From contig NZ_CP060704.1 in assembly GCF_014353015.1 (NCBI RefSeq), positions 2,133,001 through 2,197,000 of the forward strand: a stretch of DNA of 64,000 bases, written 5' to 3'. Shown piece after piece: positions 31,983 through 41,518 of this stretch. Within the stretch, counting starts at the first letter, position 1, and each line of letters opens with the position of its first letter. Both the position numbers and the translations under genes were made by a program. Under the pieces are notes generated by a model. It was not told the origin of the DNA, did not search any database, and saw only the letters and a program-made list of their open reading frames with translations. The DNA comes from Chitinimonas koreensis. GTDB taxonomy: Bacteria > Pseudomonadota > Gammaproteobacteria > Burkholderiales > Chitinimonadaceae.

Positions 31983-34900
31983 TTAGCGGCGCCGGGTCTC
32001 GCCGCCGCCGGTCACCGTCAGCTTGTGCGCGCCGATCACTTCGAACGCATCCTTGACCTGCTGCTTGTCGACTTCCAGGCGCACCCAGTAGTCGCCCGGC
32101 TGGCTGCCGGCCACGATCGGCGGAATCCCGACGGTGCCGACATGACCTTCGTCGCTGCGGGAAACGACCTGGTACCGGACCGCTTCTTCGCCGGCGATCA
32201 GGAAGTGCGGCGATTGCGTGTCGCCCAGCGCGACAGGGGCGTTGCCCACCGCCTTGTTCAGCGTCAGCGTGGCCTGGATGCCGCCCACCGGCGTGCCGTT
32301 CATGTGGATGATGAATTCGCCCATGTCCGGCAACGCTTCCGTCACCTTGGCCGTGAACGCATGGTTGGGCGAATCCGCCTCATTGGCCCGGGCGGCCGGG
32401 TCCGGCTCGAGCACATGCGCCGTCAGCTGGATTTCCACCAGGTCGTTTTCGAGGATATACGCCCGGATGCCGACGGCGCCCGCGACCGGGCCGGCGACGA
32501 TGGGCGGCAGGATCGTGCGGCCGTTGCCGTCGAACTGGCCGGTGAATCGCTTGCTTTGCTTGGCGGGGTGCTCCGTATCGTGGAAATAGCTGCCGGTATC
32601 GCCGGTCAGCACGCACTCGATGTCCTTGCCCGGAAGGGGCAGCGGCTTCCTGCTTCTCGCTCCGCCTTCCCACAGCTGCACTGCGATGCGCTTGACGAAA
32701 CGCTGCCCGACGGCCGCCCACTGCCGGTCCGCATCGGTGCCCTCGACCTGGGTCAGGCTCGCGATGACCAGTTCGGCCTCGACGCTCATGGACTGATCGA
32801 TCTCGTACATGACCAGGGCACCGAGCCCCAGCGCCATCGGCGGACTGGTGTGCCAGGCCTTGAGGATGTAGTTGGCCTTGATCTCCGCGATCCCGAAGCC
32901 GATCCGGCTGCCCTTGACGAACCATCGGCCGGAGGTGGGGACGGGTTCGACCCGGTTCATCGAGTCGGCCCATACCACGGCCGATCCGGGCGGCGTGACC
33001 TTGCCATCCAGCTTGACGAGATCGACCGGGGCCGGTTCACCGCGCTTGCGCAGATGCGCCAGGACCACGCACAGGCCCTTGCCGGCATAGCTTTCGAGCT
33101 GGTCGAGATGGAGTGTCTGCTCCGTCGTCGCGAGCCGCGTGCCGTTGACCGTCCAATACTCGACTTCGCAGCCGTCGATCGAGGGGAGGATGTACAGGCT
33201 GGGGGTGCCTGCCGGCGAATACCTGACCTCTCCCCAGTTGAACGGCACCGCGTCGAATTCCAGCCGGATGAAGCGGGCGGCGATGACCTGGTCTTCGCCC
33301 GAACTTCTGAAGCAGCCGTCTGCCTCGGCAAGCGGCCGGCCGTCGAGTTGCCAGCCGAGGCTGGCATAGCCGTCGCTTGTCGCCGCGCCGGCGAGCTGGG
33401 CTAATTCCACGTCGGTGCCGCGTTCGATCCCATCCCAGCGCCCACCCGGCTCCAGCGTCCGGTCTTCAGGCCCGTCCGCGAGATGGCAGCGTACCCTGAC
33501 GCCGCGGGTCACGGCCTCGGGCGGCACGATCTGGAGCGTCACGCTGCCCTGCTTGGCCGGCAGCATCTCGAAATGGGCTTTCGCCGTGTGCGCCCGGTCC
33601 ATGGTCAGCGTGACCGTAGGTTCGGTCGTGGCCGATTTCTCGTCGCCGTCGATGATCCAGCGGCCGAACGTGCTGCGGTCGGCGAACGGCACCGCCGTCA
33701 GCGTCACCTTGCCGTTCGCGGCATGGGGGCCCAATTCGTCCGGAATGATCCGGCCGGCCAGGAGCCTGGTGCTACGCGATGCGCCGACCTCCAGCTTCAG
33801 GTCGACATGATCGCCGCCATCGGCGGCGTAGCGCCGGGCGACCACCTTGGTGGTCAGCCGCAACAGCCTGGCGGTGTCCGCCTCGAACAACTGCCCGACC
33901 GCGACGCCGGTCGGATGGCCTCCGTAGCGAATCTCCGGGGAGGAATAGTGCAGGATGGGCGTGCCGTACCCCATCACGGTCACCACCTCGTCGCCCGCAC
34001 CCTGAAGTCGGTAACCGCGCGCCCAGCCATAGCTTGCATCGACGAGTACCGAACCGTTGCGCGAGCTGGTGGTCTGCCGGTCATGCCATGCCCCCAGCAG
34101 ATGCCCCAGCTCATGGCTGAACACGGCGTTGGGGGAACCGCCGACCTGGGAATCCCCTTTCGAATCCAACAGTGCGATCGTCATCAGCGCCGACGTCAGC
34201 GAATCCGTATCGCTGTCGGGGGCTGGGGCAGGAAGGCCAGTCCGCCTATCGAGGTCCGGTTTTCCGACAGCAGGATGGCGACGCAATGCGCCTTTTCCTG
34301 CCGCCGCAGCTGTACGATGGCTGCGGCGGAGATATTTTTCTTTTCGTCCGCGTCTATCACCGCTTGCATGGCCTTCTCGACGTCCATGCCGTCGAGTTCG
34401 GCCAGATCGAGCGAGTGGCAGACGATCTCGACGGTGGCAGCGATATTCGAATTCGCAAAAGCCGTGTCCGTCGCCATCTTGGCTTCATGCATCAGCAATT
34501 CGATCTTTTGCTTGCCGCTCAGGGTCGAGCCGCCCCATGCGTTTTTCCCGACGGCATCGGCGGTACGCGGCGAATAAATGGCGAGTACCTTGATATTGGC
34601 CACGGCCTCCGCTTCTTCACCCTGCTCATAAGAAACGGCTTGCTGCGGCACACGCCGAAAACGCAGGGTATCGGGCAGGCGAAAACCGGCCGACGGCGCA
34701 TGGCAGGTCTTGCATTCGGCCGGGCCGGCGGCCCGGTCGAGCGCCCGGATCCGCACCCGGCCAGGGCCTGCCGGTGCGAGTGCGTAGCGGAGGCCATCGA
34801 TCACCGCGCTGCCCGATACCAGTGGCCCGGCACTGCCGGCGAGTCCGGATATGGCCAGCAGTGCGTGATCGCCTGCCTGCTCACCATACCAACTACCGCC

Positions 34901-35113
34901 GTTCCGGTCCGATTGCGCACGGCGGGTGTCCAGCGCCACGCCGACATGGTCGAACAGGTTGAAGAGGAGACCGCCCTTGGCCGCTGGATCGTTTGGATTC
35001 AATTCCCGCAGCAGGAGCGCTGCATCGAGATCGGCGAAGCGTTCCGGCATGCCGCCGTGGAGCGTATGGGCAATATCGACGGAAAACAGGTTTTCCAATT
35101 TGGAGTGAGCCAT
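31983..35113 (-). CDS. Reprolysin-like zinc metalloprotease, frameshifted
   Basis: Start ATG 35113-35111 (GTG 35152 is possible). The first frame (about 305 residues) reads IKVLAIYSPRTADAVG, ANSNIAATVEIVCHSLDLAE and IGGLAFLPQPP. It then ends because the G5 run at 34218-34222 seems to lack one base. With it the frame continues DSDTDSLTSALMTIALLDSK and VFSHELGHLLGAWHD, the HExxHxxGxxHD zinc site of M12-type metallopeptidases, followed by the Met-turn-like VMGYG. A C-terminal region of about 600 residues has several beta-rich repeats of unknown fold. No signal peptide is visible. The N-terminal region has a CKTCH motif. Total about 1,040 residues. Confidence 0.75.
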
Positions 35114-35728
35114 GGTTTTTCTTTCATCTATTGTTTTTGAAAAAAGCGGCACCTGGATCGATGTCGATCGATCTTGATCAATTCAATTCAATTCAATTGA
35201 ATGCAGGGATACCTATCGCGGCGATACGGACGACTCATCCTCCCGGGTCGCCGATCGGCCGGAATGGATCGCTTCTCGCTGGAGTTGGCTTAGGCCGTGC
35301 TGGAGGTCATTCATTTATCATTGCCGGCGCATCCTTCTTGGTCTTCTTATGGGCTTCAATCATTCGCCGTCGATACGGGCCGATGCAATAGCGATGCGAC
35401 GGACTAGGCGGCGCCGCGACCAGCCAAGACGAAATGCGATGGACAATCGCGCCGGTATGCGTGCGGTCCCGTTTCCATGCATGTGCCGTCGCCTCGGCGG
35501 TCAAGCGGGGAATTCGTCTACGCTGATCACTGACCGCAGCAGCCTGAGCCGTATTCGGCCGCCGTGCCGGAACTTATGGGCACTTCCAGAAACCTACTTT
35601 CGGAATCCTGCGCAACGAAAAATCAACGGGTTGCGATGAGCGAAGTGTCAGGATTCGAGGTTTCTGGAAGTCCCCTTATGGCTGGCGCCGCTCGCCTGCT
35701 GATCAACCCCCTACGCGAGGCGCCTGCC
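35114..35728. other. Long gap upstream of the metalloprotease with repeats and a long hairpin
   Basis: From left to right this stretch holds a T-rich leader and a repeat arm (35147-35182). A pentamer tandem follows: (ATTCA)x3 at about 35181-35195, then ATTGAAT. About 350 bases without a recognisable gene come next; a 65-codon minus-strand frame at 35307-35504 has no known relatives that I can name. The stretch ends with an imperfect hairpin at about 35577-35676. Confidence 0.5.
35577..35676. repeat. Long imperfect hairpin before pqiA
   Basis: ACTTCCAGAAACCT (35582-35595) pairs with AGGTTTCTGGAAGT (35658-35671). Inside it CGGAATCCTG pairs with CAGGATTCG (35649-35657) and CGCAAC (35611-35616) with GTTGCG (35630-35635). 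The fold is about 100 bases, with a GAAAAATCAAC loop, and ends some 50 bases before the chosen pqiA start. It could be a leader structure or a palindromic element. Confidence 0.6.
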
Positions 35729-36376
35729 GTGAGCCAGCCGTCCCCTGTCGCCGCAACCTGCCCGCCGCCCGCGCGGCAGCTGATGGCTTGCCCGGACTGC
35801 GACCTGCTGCAGCAGGTGCGCTGCGATGCCGGCCCGCAGTTGCAGCGCTGCGGCCGCTGCGGCGCCGAACTATGCAACCGCAGCCCCGGCAGCATCGGCC
35901 GCACGCTGGCGCTGCTGCTCACCGCGGTCATCCTGTTCATGATCGGCAACGGCTTTCCCATCGTCGGCATGGAACTGCAGGGCGTGCGCAGCGCGGTCAG
36001 CCTGCCCGGCGCGGTGCTGGCGCTGTGGCAGCAGGGCGAGCACGCGGTGGCCGGCGCGGTGCTGCTCACCGCCATCGTGGCGCCGGGCGCCATGCTGGCC
36101 GCACTGCTGTGGCTGTTCCTGCCGCTGGCGCTGGGCCGGGCGGCGCCCGGCGCGCGGATCACGCTGCGGCTGGTCCACCTGCTGCGGCCCTGGGGCATGA
36201 TCGAAGTGTTCCTGCTCGGCACCCTGGTGGCGGCGGTCAAGCTGGCCGGCTACGCCAGCGTCCATCCGGGGCCGGCGCTGTGGTCGCTGGCCGCCATGCT
36301 GCCGGTGCTGGCCGCCATGTTCACCAGCTTCCGCGCCGACGACGTCTGGGCCGCGCTGGAGCAGGCGCCATGCTGA
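35729..36376 (+). CDS. pqiA: PqiA-domain membrane protein, first half
   Basis: GTG 35729 (after GCGAGGCG) gives 215 residues; ATG 35783 is an alternative. Two CxxC pairs form a zinc ribbon (MACPDCDLL ... RCGRCGAEL). Four transmembrane helices follow (LALLLTAVILFMIGNGFPIV first). E. coli PqiA is one 417-residue protein with two such domains; here they are separate overlapping genes. The PqiABC system moves lipids between inner and outer membranes and is paraquat-inducible in E. coli. Its stop overlaps the next start. Confidence 0.88.
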   Translation: MSQPSPVAATCPPPARQLMACPDCDLLQQVRCDAGPQLQRCGRCGAELCNRSPGSIGRTLALLLTAVILFMIGNGFPIVGMELQGVRSAVSLPGAVLALWQQGEHAVAGAVLLTAIVAPGAMLAALLWLFLPLALGRAAPGARITLRLVHLLRPWGMIEVFLLGTLVAAVKLAGYASVHPGPALWSLAAMLPVLAAMFTSFRADDVWAALEQAPC

Positions 36377-37041
36377 GCGGACCGGTCGCCGCCCGCCACG
36401 GCTTGGCCGGCTGCCGCGTCTGCGGCCTCTTGGCGCGATTGCCCGGCGGCCACGGCCGCTGCCCGCGCTGCGGCAGCCGGTTGCACCTGCGCAAGCCGGC
36501 CAGCCTGTCGCGCTGCTGGGCCTTCCTGCTCACCGCCGCCGGCTGCTACCTGCCGGCCAACCTGCTGCCGGTGATGCATACCGGCGCCTTCACCGGCGAC
36601 CAGGACGACACCATCCTGAGCGGCGTGGCCTATCTGTGGACCAGCGGCTCCTGGCCGCTCGGCGCGCTGGTGTTCGTCGCCAGCATCGTGGTGCCGCTGC
36701 TCAAGATGCTGGCGCTGCTGCTGCTCCTGCTGGCCGTGCACCGCGGCCTGCGCTGGCAGCCGATGCAGCGGCTCAAGCTGTATCGGCTGCTCGAGTTCGT
36801 CGGCCGCTGGTCGATGCTCGACATCTACGTCGTCACCCTGCTGGCCGGGCTGGTGCAGGTGCAGGGCTTCGCCACCGTGGCGGCCGGACCCGGCGCGGCC
36901 GCCTTCGGCGCGGTGGTGGTGTGCACCATGCTCGCCTCGCAGAGCTTCGACCCGCGCCTGATCTGGGATTCGATGCCGCTGGCGGAAGAACCGGCGGGGC
37001 CGGCCACCCCGATCGGCGATGGAGACGCGCGCCATGGCTGA
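36370..37041 (+). CDS. pqiA: PqiA-domain membrane protein, second half
   Basis: A 223-residue second PqiA domain. The zinc ribbon is GCRVCGLL ... CPRCGSRL. Hydrophobic helices contain the conserved NLLPVMHTGAF and VVPLLKMLALLLLLL, then FVGRWSMLDIYVVTLLAGLV, a diagnostic PqiA block. It starts at ATG 36370, overlapping the first-half gene by seven bases, and its end overlaps pqiB. The two halves presumably form a heterodimer equivalent to full PqiA. Confidence 0.9.
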   Translation: MLSGPVAARHGLAGCRVCGLLARLPGGHGRCPRCGSRLHLRKPASLSRCWAFLLTAAGCYLPANLLPVMHTGAFTGDQDDTILSGVAYLWTSGSWPLGALVFVASIVVPLLKMLALLLLLLAVHRGLRWQPMQRLKLYRLLEFVGRWSMLDIYVVTLLAGLVQVQGFATVAAGPGAAAFGAVVVCTMLASQSFDPRLIWDSMPLAEEPAGPATPIGDGDARHG

Positions 37042-38664
37042 AGCCGCTCCGCCGCCGCTGCCGCCCGAGATCCCCGAGGCCGTGCCGGCGCGCCAGGGCC
37101 GGCTCACGCTGCACCTGGTCTGGGTGCTGCCCTTGGTGGCGGCCGCCATCGGCGGCTGGCTGGCGCTGCAGGCCTGGCTGGCGCGCGGGCCGGAGGTGGT
37201 GATCCGCTTCCAGTCGGCCGAGGGCATCGAGGTCGGCAAGACCCGCATCAAGTACAAGAACGTCGACATCGGCCTGGTCAAGCGGCTCGAACTGTCGGCC
37301 GACCGCAGCCGGGTGCTGGTGCACGCCGAGATCGACCGCGACGCCGCCGCCATGCTGGTCGACGACACCCGCTTCTGGGTGGTGCGGCCGCGGGTGGCGG
37401 TCGGCAGCATCTCGGGCCTGAGCACGCTGCTGTCGGGCTCCTACATCGGCATGGACGTCGGCAAGTCGGCCAACGAGCGGCGCGAATTCGAAGGCGCCGA
37501 AGTGCCGCCGGTGGTCACTGCCGGCCTGCCGGGCCGCCAGTACATCCTGCGCAGCGAGCAGCTCGGTTCGCTCGACATCGGCTCGCCGGTCTACTACCGC
37601 CGCATCGAGGTCGGCCATGTCGTCGCCTACGCGCTCGACCAGGACGGGCAGGGCATCACCGTGCAGGTGTTCATCAACGCCCCTACCAGCGCTACGTCAC
37701 CAGCAACGTGCGCTTCTGGCAGGCCAGCGGGCTCGACGTCACGCTCGACGCCACCGGCTTCAAGGTCGACACCCAGTCGCTCGCCACCATCGTCGCCGGC
37801 GGCATCGCCTTCGAGGCGCCGCCGGCCCAGCCGACCGGGCCGCAGGTCAAGGAGAACACCGTGTTCCAGCTGGCCGATGACCGCGTGCTGGCGATGAAGG
37901 ACCCGGACCGCGCGGCGCAGCGCTATCGCGTCTATTTCGAGGAATCGCTGCGCGGGTTGTCGGTCGGCGCGCCGATCGACCTGCGCGGGCTGCCGTTGGG
38001 CGAGGTCAGGTCGTTCGGCCTCGAATACGATGCGGCGCGCCGGCGCTACCGCTTCCCGGTCGAGATCGCGCTCTACCCCGAGCGGCTGCACGCCCAGGCA
38101 CGCGGCACGCTGCCCGGCGGCGAGGACGGCGCGGCCTTGCTCGACGACATGGTGGCCAAGGGCCTGCGCGCCCAGTTGCGCAGCGGCAACCTCTTGACCG
38201 GCCAGATGCACGTCGCGCTCGACTTCTTTCCCAAGGCGCCGGCCGCCGCGGTCGACCGCTCGGGCACGCCCTGGGTGCTGCCGTCGACGCCGGGCAGCCT
38301 GGGCCAGTTGCAGGATTCGGTCGCCAATATCGTCAAGAAGGTCGAGCGCATCCCGTTCGAGGAGCTGGCCGGCGAGCTGCGCCGCGCGCTGGGCGACCTC
38401 GACGGCGCGATCAAGGACGCCGGCGGCCTGATCCGCCGGCTCGACCGCGACCTGGCGCCGCCGGCCGCCGCCGCGCTGCAGCAGGCCGAGCGCACGCTGC
38501 AGTCGGCCGAGCGGGTGCTGGCGCAGGACGCGCCGCTGCAGCAGGACCTGCGCGGCACGCTGGGCGAGGTGAAGCGCGCCGCCGATTCGCTGCGCAACCT
38601 GACCGATTACCTCGAGCGCCATCCCGAATCGCTGCTGCGCGGCAAGCCGGAGGACCCGAAATGA
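37034..38664 (+). CDS. pqiB: PqiB MlaD-repeat membrane protein, frameshifted
   Basis: ATG 37034 behind GGAGA. An N-terminal transmembrane helix (HLVWVLPLVAAAIGGWLAL) anchors MCE/MlaD repeats: VVIRFQSAEGIEVGKTRIKY, GSPVYYRRIEVGHVVAYALD, APIDLRGLPLGEVRSFGLEY. One C is missing in the CCCC at about 37680-37684, so the first frame ends at 37897. With one more C it reads NAPYQRYVTSNVRFWQASGL and continues to 38664. A C-terminal coiled coil (AAAALQQAERTLQSAERVLA) follows. Reconstructed length is 543 residues, matching E. coli PqiB (546). Confidence 0.88.
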
Positions 38665-39313
38665 AAGCCGCCGCCCTGGCCGCCTGCGGCCTGGCCCTCG
38701 TGCTGGCCGCCTGCGGCACGCCGCCGCGCGAGCGCTTCTACACCTTGATGCCGGACGACGCACCGGTGCCGGCGACGCAGGCGGCCGCGCCGCCGCTTCC
38801 CGCCGTGCCGCCGTCCGCCGGCCAGCCCCCGCGCCACGCCGCCCCGCTTTGCAGCCCCCCGCTTTGCAGCGGGTGGCGCTCGGGCCGCTGACGCTGCCCG
38901 AATCGCTGCGCCGGCCGCAGCTGGTGATGCGGCTGGGCGAGCGGCTCGAGGTCTACGAGCAGCGGCGCTGGATCCAGCCGCTCGACGCCGAGATCGCCGA
39001 CGCGCTGGCCGAGCGGCTCGGCCGCCGGCTGGCGGCGCCGGTCGCCACCTTGCGCCAGGCGGCCGCTGCCGGCGCGACGCGGCGCATCGCGCTCGACGTG
39101 CGCCGCTTCGAATCGACGCCGGCGATGGCCTCGCTCGACGTGCTGTGGAGCATCGCCGACGGCCTGGGCAAGCGACTCGCCGATGGCCGCACCGAGGCGC
39201 GCCAGCCGTGCGCCGATGGCGGCGAGGCGGCGCTGATCGCGGCCCACGGCGCCAATCTCGACCGGCTGGCGGCCGAGCTGGCGCAGGCGCTGGCGACCCT
39301 GCCGGCCGAATGA
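38661..39313 (+). CDS. pqiC: PqiC-type outer-membrane lipoprotein, frameshifted
   Basis: The start overlaps the pqiB stop as ATGA. A lipobox LAAC puts the acylated Cys at residue 18 (LALVLAACGTPPRERFYTL). One C is missing in the CCCCC at 38826-38830, which makes the first frame end at 38891. With it the sequence reads PALQPPALQRVALGPLTLPE and on to VMRLGERLEVYEQRRWIQPL, the PqiC/ABC-auxiliary lipoprotein family core. A 15-base tandem duplication (CCCCGCTTTGCAGCC) lies in the linker at about 38842-38870. The protein tethers the PqiB tunnel at the outer membrane. Confidence 0.85.
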
Positions 39314-39431
39314 GGTACGGCGTCCGCGCCGTTCCCCAGACCCGCCGAGCGCAGCGGAATCCGCCGGGCGCCGTTGCCGTGCGATCGCGCTTCGCCGCGC
39401 CCGACCTGCCCGCCGCGCACGAACCACGACC

Positions 39432-39445
39432 TTGATCCCGATCAA
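39432..39445 (+). promoter_or_regulatory. FNR/Anr-type binding site
   Basis: TTGATCCCGATCAA is a perfect TTGAT-N4-ATCAA FNR-family box. Its centre is about 67 bases upstream of the universal-stress-protein start, which allows an activating position near -41.5 of a transcript starting around 39480. Universal stress proteins are common members of Anr/FNR regulons. The regulation itself is inference. Confidence 0.7.
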
Positions 39446-39504
39446 GGGCGCTCCCCGCCATGACGCGTACAAGGTGGACATCAACCCACCCGGAGGAAGC
39501 GATC

Positions 39505-40344
39505 ATGGCTTACAAGAACATCCTGGTGCACGTCGGCAGCGACGCGCGCTCCATCGTCCGCATCGACCACGCCATCGCGCTGGCGCGCCGGTTCGATGCC
39601 CACCTGACCGGCCTGTTCGTCGCGCCGCGGCCGGCGCTGCCGTTCGGCCTCGACGGCGTGGCCAGCGTCGACATCTACCCGATGCTGGAGGAACACCTGC
39701 AGGGCCTGGCCGAGCGCGCCCGCGCGACGTTCGAGCGCCAGGTGCAGCGCCAGGACGCGGTCCAGTACGAATGGCGCAGCCAGATCGGCGATCCGGTCGA
39801 CGCGATCAGCCTCAACGCGCGCTACCACGACCTGGTGGTGCTGGGCCAGGACGATCCGTCGCGACCGGTCGACGGCCTGCCGCCCGGCTTCGCCGGCTCG
39901 GTCGCGCTCGGCGCCGGCCGGCCGGTGCTGGTGCTGCCGCATTCGGGCGATTTCGCCAGCCTGGGCCAGCGCGTGCTGCTGGCCTGGAACGGCCGGCCCG
40001 AGGCGACGCGCGCGCTGACCGACGCGCTGCCGCTGCTGCAGCGCGCCAGCCGGGTGATCGTGCTGGTGGTCAATGCCGACAGCGAGCCGGGCAGCCACGG
40101 CCAGGCGCCGGGCTCCGACATCGCGCTCTACCTGGCCCGCCACGGCGTGCACGCCGAGGTGCTGAACCAGACCGTGTTCGGCGTCGACGCCGGCAGCGTG
40201 CTGCTGTCGAGCGCGGCCGACCTCGAGGTCGACCTGCTGGTGATGGGCGCCTATGGCCATTCGCGGCTGCTCGAACGCATCCTCGGCGGCACCACCCAGG
40301 TGCTGCTCGATTCGATGACGGTGCCGGTGCTGATGTCGCATTGA
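39505..40344 (+). CDS. Universal stress protein with two UspA domains
   Basis: A 279-residue protein with tandem UspA folds. The first begins YKNILVHVGSDARSIVRIDH. The second carries RVLLAWNGRPEATRALTDAL and ends with the ATP-binding loop LLVMGAYGHSRLLERILGGT, TQVLLDSMTVPVLMSH. The G-x2-G-x9-G(S/T) motif is kept in the second domain only. GGAGG at 39492-39496 precedes the ATG. A perfect FNR-type box upstream points to induction under low oxygen. Confidence 0.92.
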   Translation: MAYKNILVHVGSDARSIVRIDHAIALARRFDAHLTGLFVAPRPALPFGLDGVASVDIYPMLEEHLQGLAERARATFERQVQRQDAVQYEWRSQIGDPVDAISLNARYHDLVVLGQDDPSRPVDGLPPGFAGSVALGAGRPVLVLPHSGDFASLGQRVLLAWNGRPEATRALTDALPLLQRASRVIVLVVNADSEPGSHGQAPGSDIALYLARHGVHAEVLNQTVFGVDAGSVLLSSAADLEVDLLVMGAYGHSRLLERILGGTTQVLLDSMTVPVLMSH

Positions 40345-40486
40345 AATCGGCGGAGCTATTTCGGCAGAGACTTCGGAATCCGCCATAGTCTCTGCTTATA
40401 CTTCGACAGGCACAGGCTCGGAATAGAGTTCCGGCTTGCTGCACCGGGTGGTAGTTTCCTATCAGGAAGTCGACGATTTGGCAGTG

Positions 40487-41158
40487 ATGCGAGAACCCAC
40501 TGAAGCTGGCTTAGCGGAACTGACCGAAAAATACTTGCTGGCCGAGATGGCCCAGGCATGGTCGCACTATCGACACCTCGAAGAGACTCGGACTAAATAT
40601 CTATCCTTCTTCGCCACTGTGGTGCTTACCGCTGCAGGTTTTCTCGTAACTTTGATCAAAGATGCTGGAAGATTTGATCCAACGCATTTTATCGGCGCTA
40701 CATCGGTTTTTTGTCTTCTGCTCTTTGGGTTTTCTTTCTTCATTTTGGCCAATATCGCCCGGATCGGATTCGTATTGGCGGCTTACGATGCCATTATTGG
40801 TGAAGCTAGGCAGTTCATGCTGGGTGCCGATAGCCCTGCCTGCCGCTTGTGGAGCGTGCGAGAGAGAATTCCCCCTTTAGTGAGCACAGGCATCTTCGGC
40901 ATACAAGCTGCCGCAATCGCTATCGTACAGATAGTTTGCTTACTGCTAGCGGGCGTGGAGGGTTATATGGGCTGGCTGGTGCTATCCGGCCGGGTCAATG
41001 CGCCGCGGTGGCAGGGTTGGATCATGGTTGCGCTCGTTCTTGCCGCGCTCCTGCTAATGCTTGCTTTCTCTATGCGCTTGAATCGCGCACGGGCAATCGG
41101 GCTCAAAGGCGCGGTTCTACCCGCCTCTGCCGCTTCATCGGTTTCCAATACATCATGA
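40487..41158 (+). CDS. Membrane protein of unknown function
   Basis: ATG 40487 gives 223 residues (TTG/GTG codons at 40436/40448 in frame would extend it). Two helix pairs are visible: YLSFFATVVLTAAGFLVTLI with SVFCLLLFGFSFFILANIAR, and IQAAAIAIVQIVCLLLAGVE with WIMVALVLAALLLMLAFSMR. An N-terminal cytoplasmic part (TEKYLLAEMAQAWSHYRHLE) precedes them. Lower GC than the neighbours suggests acquisition. I recognise no family. The stop overlaps the next start (ATGA), so the pair is coupled. Confidence 0.7.
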   Translation: MREPTEAGLAELTEKYLLAEMAQAWSHYRHLEETRTKYLSFFATVVLTAAGFLVTLIKDAGRFDPTHFIGATSVFCLLLFGFSFFILANIARIGFVLAAYDAIIGEARQFMLGADSPACRLWSVRERIPPLVSTGIFGIQAAAIAIVQIVCLLLAGVEGYMGWLVLSGRVNAPRWQGWIMVALVLAALLLMLAFSMRLNRARAIGLKGAVLPASAASSVSNTS

Positions 41159-41454
41159 GCCCGCACAAAGTCGACCGCGCCCACCTCGAAAACCTGACCG
41201 ACCTGCCCAATATCGGTAAAGCCTCGGCCGAGGATTTGCGCCTGCTCGGCGTCGACCGGCCGGCCCAGCTGGCCGGCCGCGATCCGTTCGAACTCTACTG
41301 GCAGCTGTGCGACCTGACCGGCCAGCGCCACGACCCCTGCGTGATCGATGTCTTCATGTCGGTGACCTCCTTCATGGACGGCGGGCCGGCGCGGCCGTGG
41401 TGGGATTTCACCGACGAGCGCAAGCGGCGGCTGGCCGGCGACGGGCTGCCGTGA
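41155..41454 (+). CDS. Helix-hairpin-helix protein (Cdd1 / pathogenicity-locus family)
   Basis: A 99-residue protein. The HhH motif LTDLPNIGKASAEDLRLLGV (residues 14-33) is followed by PFELYWQLCDLTGQRHDPCV and DVFMSVTSFMDGGPARPWW. That is the standard layout of the small TfoX-C/Cdd1-like family, often annotated as pathogenicity locus, with no known biochemical role. It overlaps the membrane-protein gene by four bases. Confidence 0.85.
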   Translation: MSPHKVDRAHLENLTDLPNIGKASAEDLRLLGVDRPAQLAGRDPFELYWQLCDLTGQRHDPCVIDVFMSVTSFMDGGPARPWWDFTDERKRRLAGDGLP

Positions 41455-41518
41455 TGCCCGCCGCTGTTCCGCGGAGCGGGCCTAACGGCGCGCGCCGGCC
41501 TGTGGTTAAATCGCCGCC

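Noticed and set aside
35307..35504. 65-codon minus-strand frame upstream of the metalloprotease
   Set aside because: No ribosome site, no family recognised, and it lies in a repeat-rich gap. Not supported as a gene.
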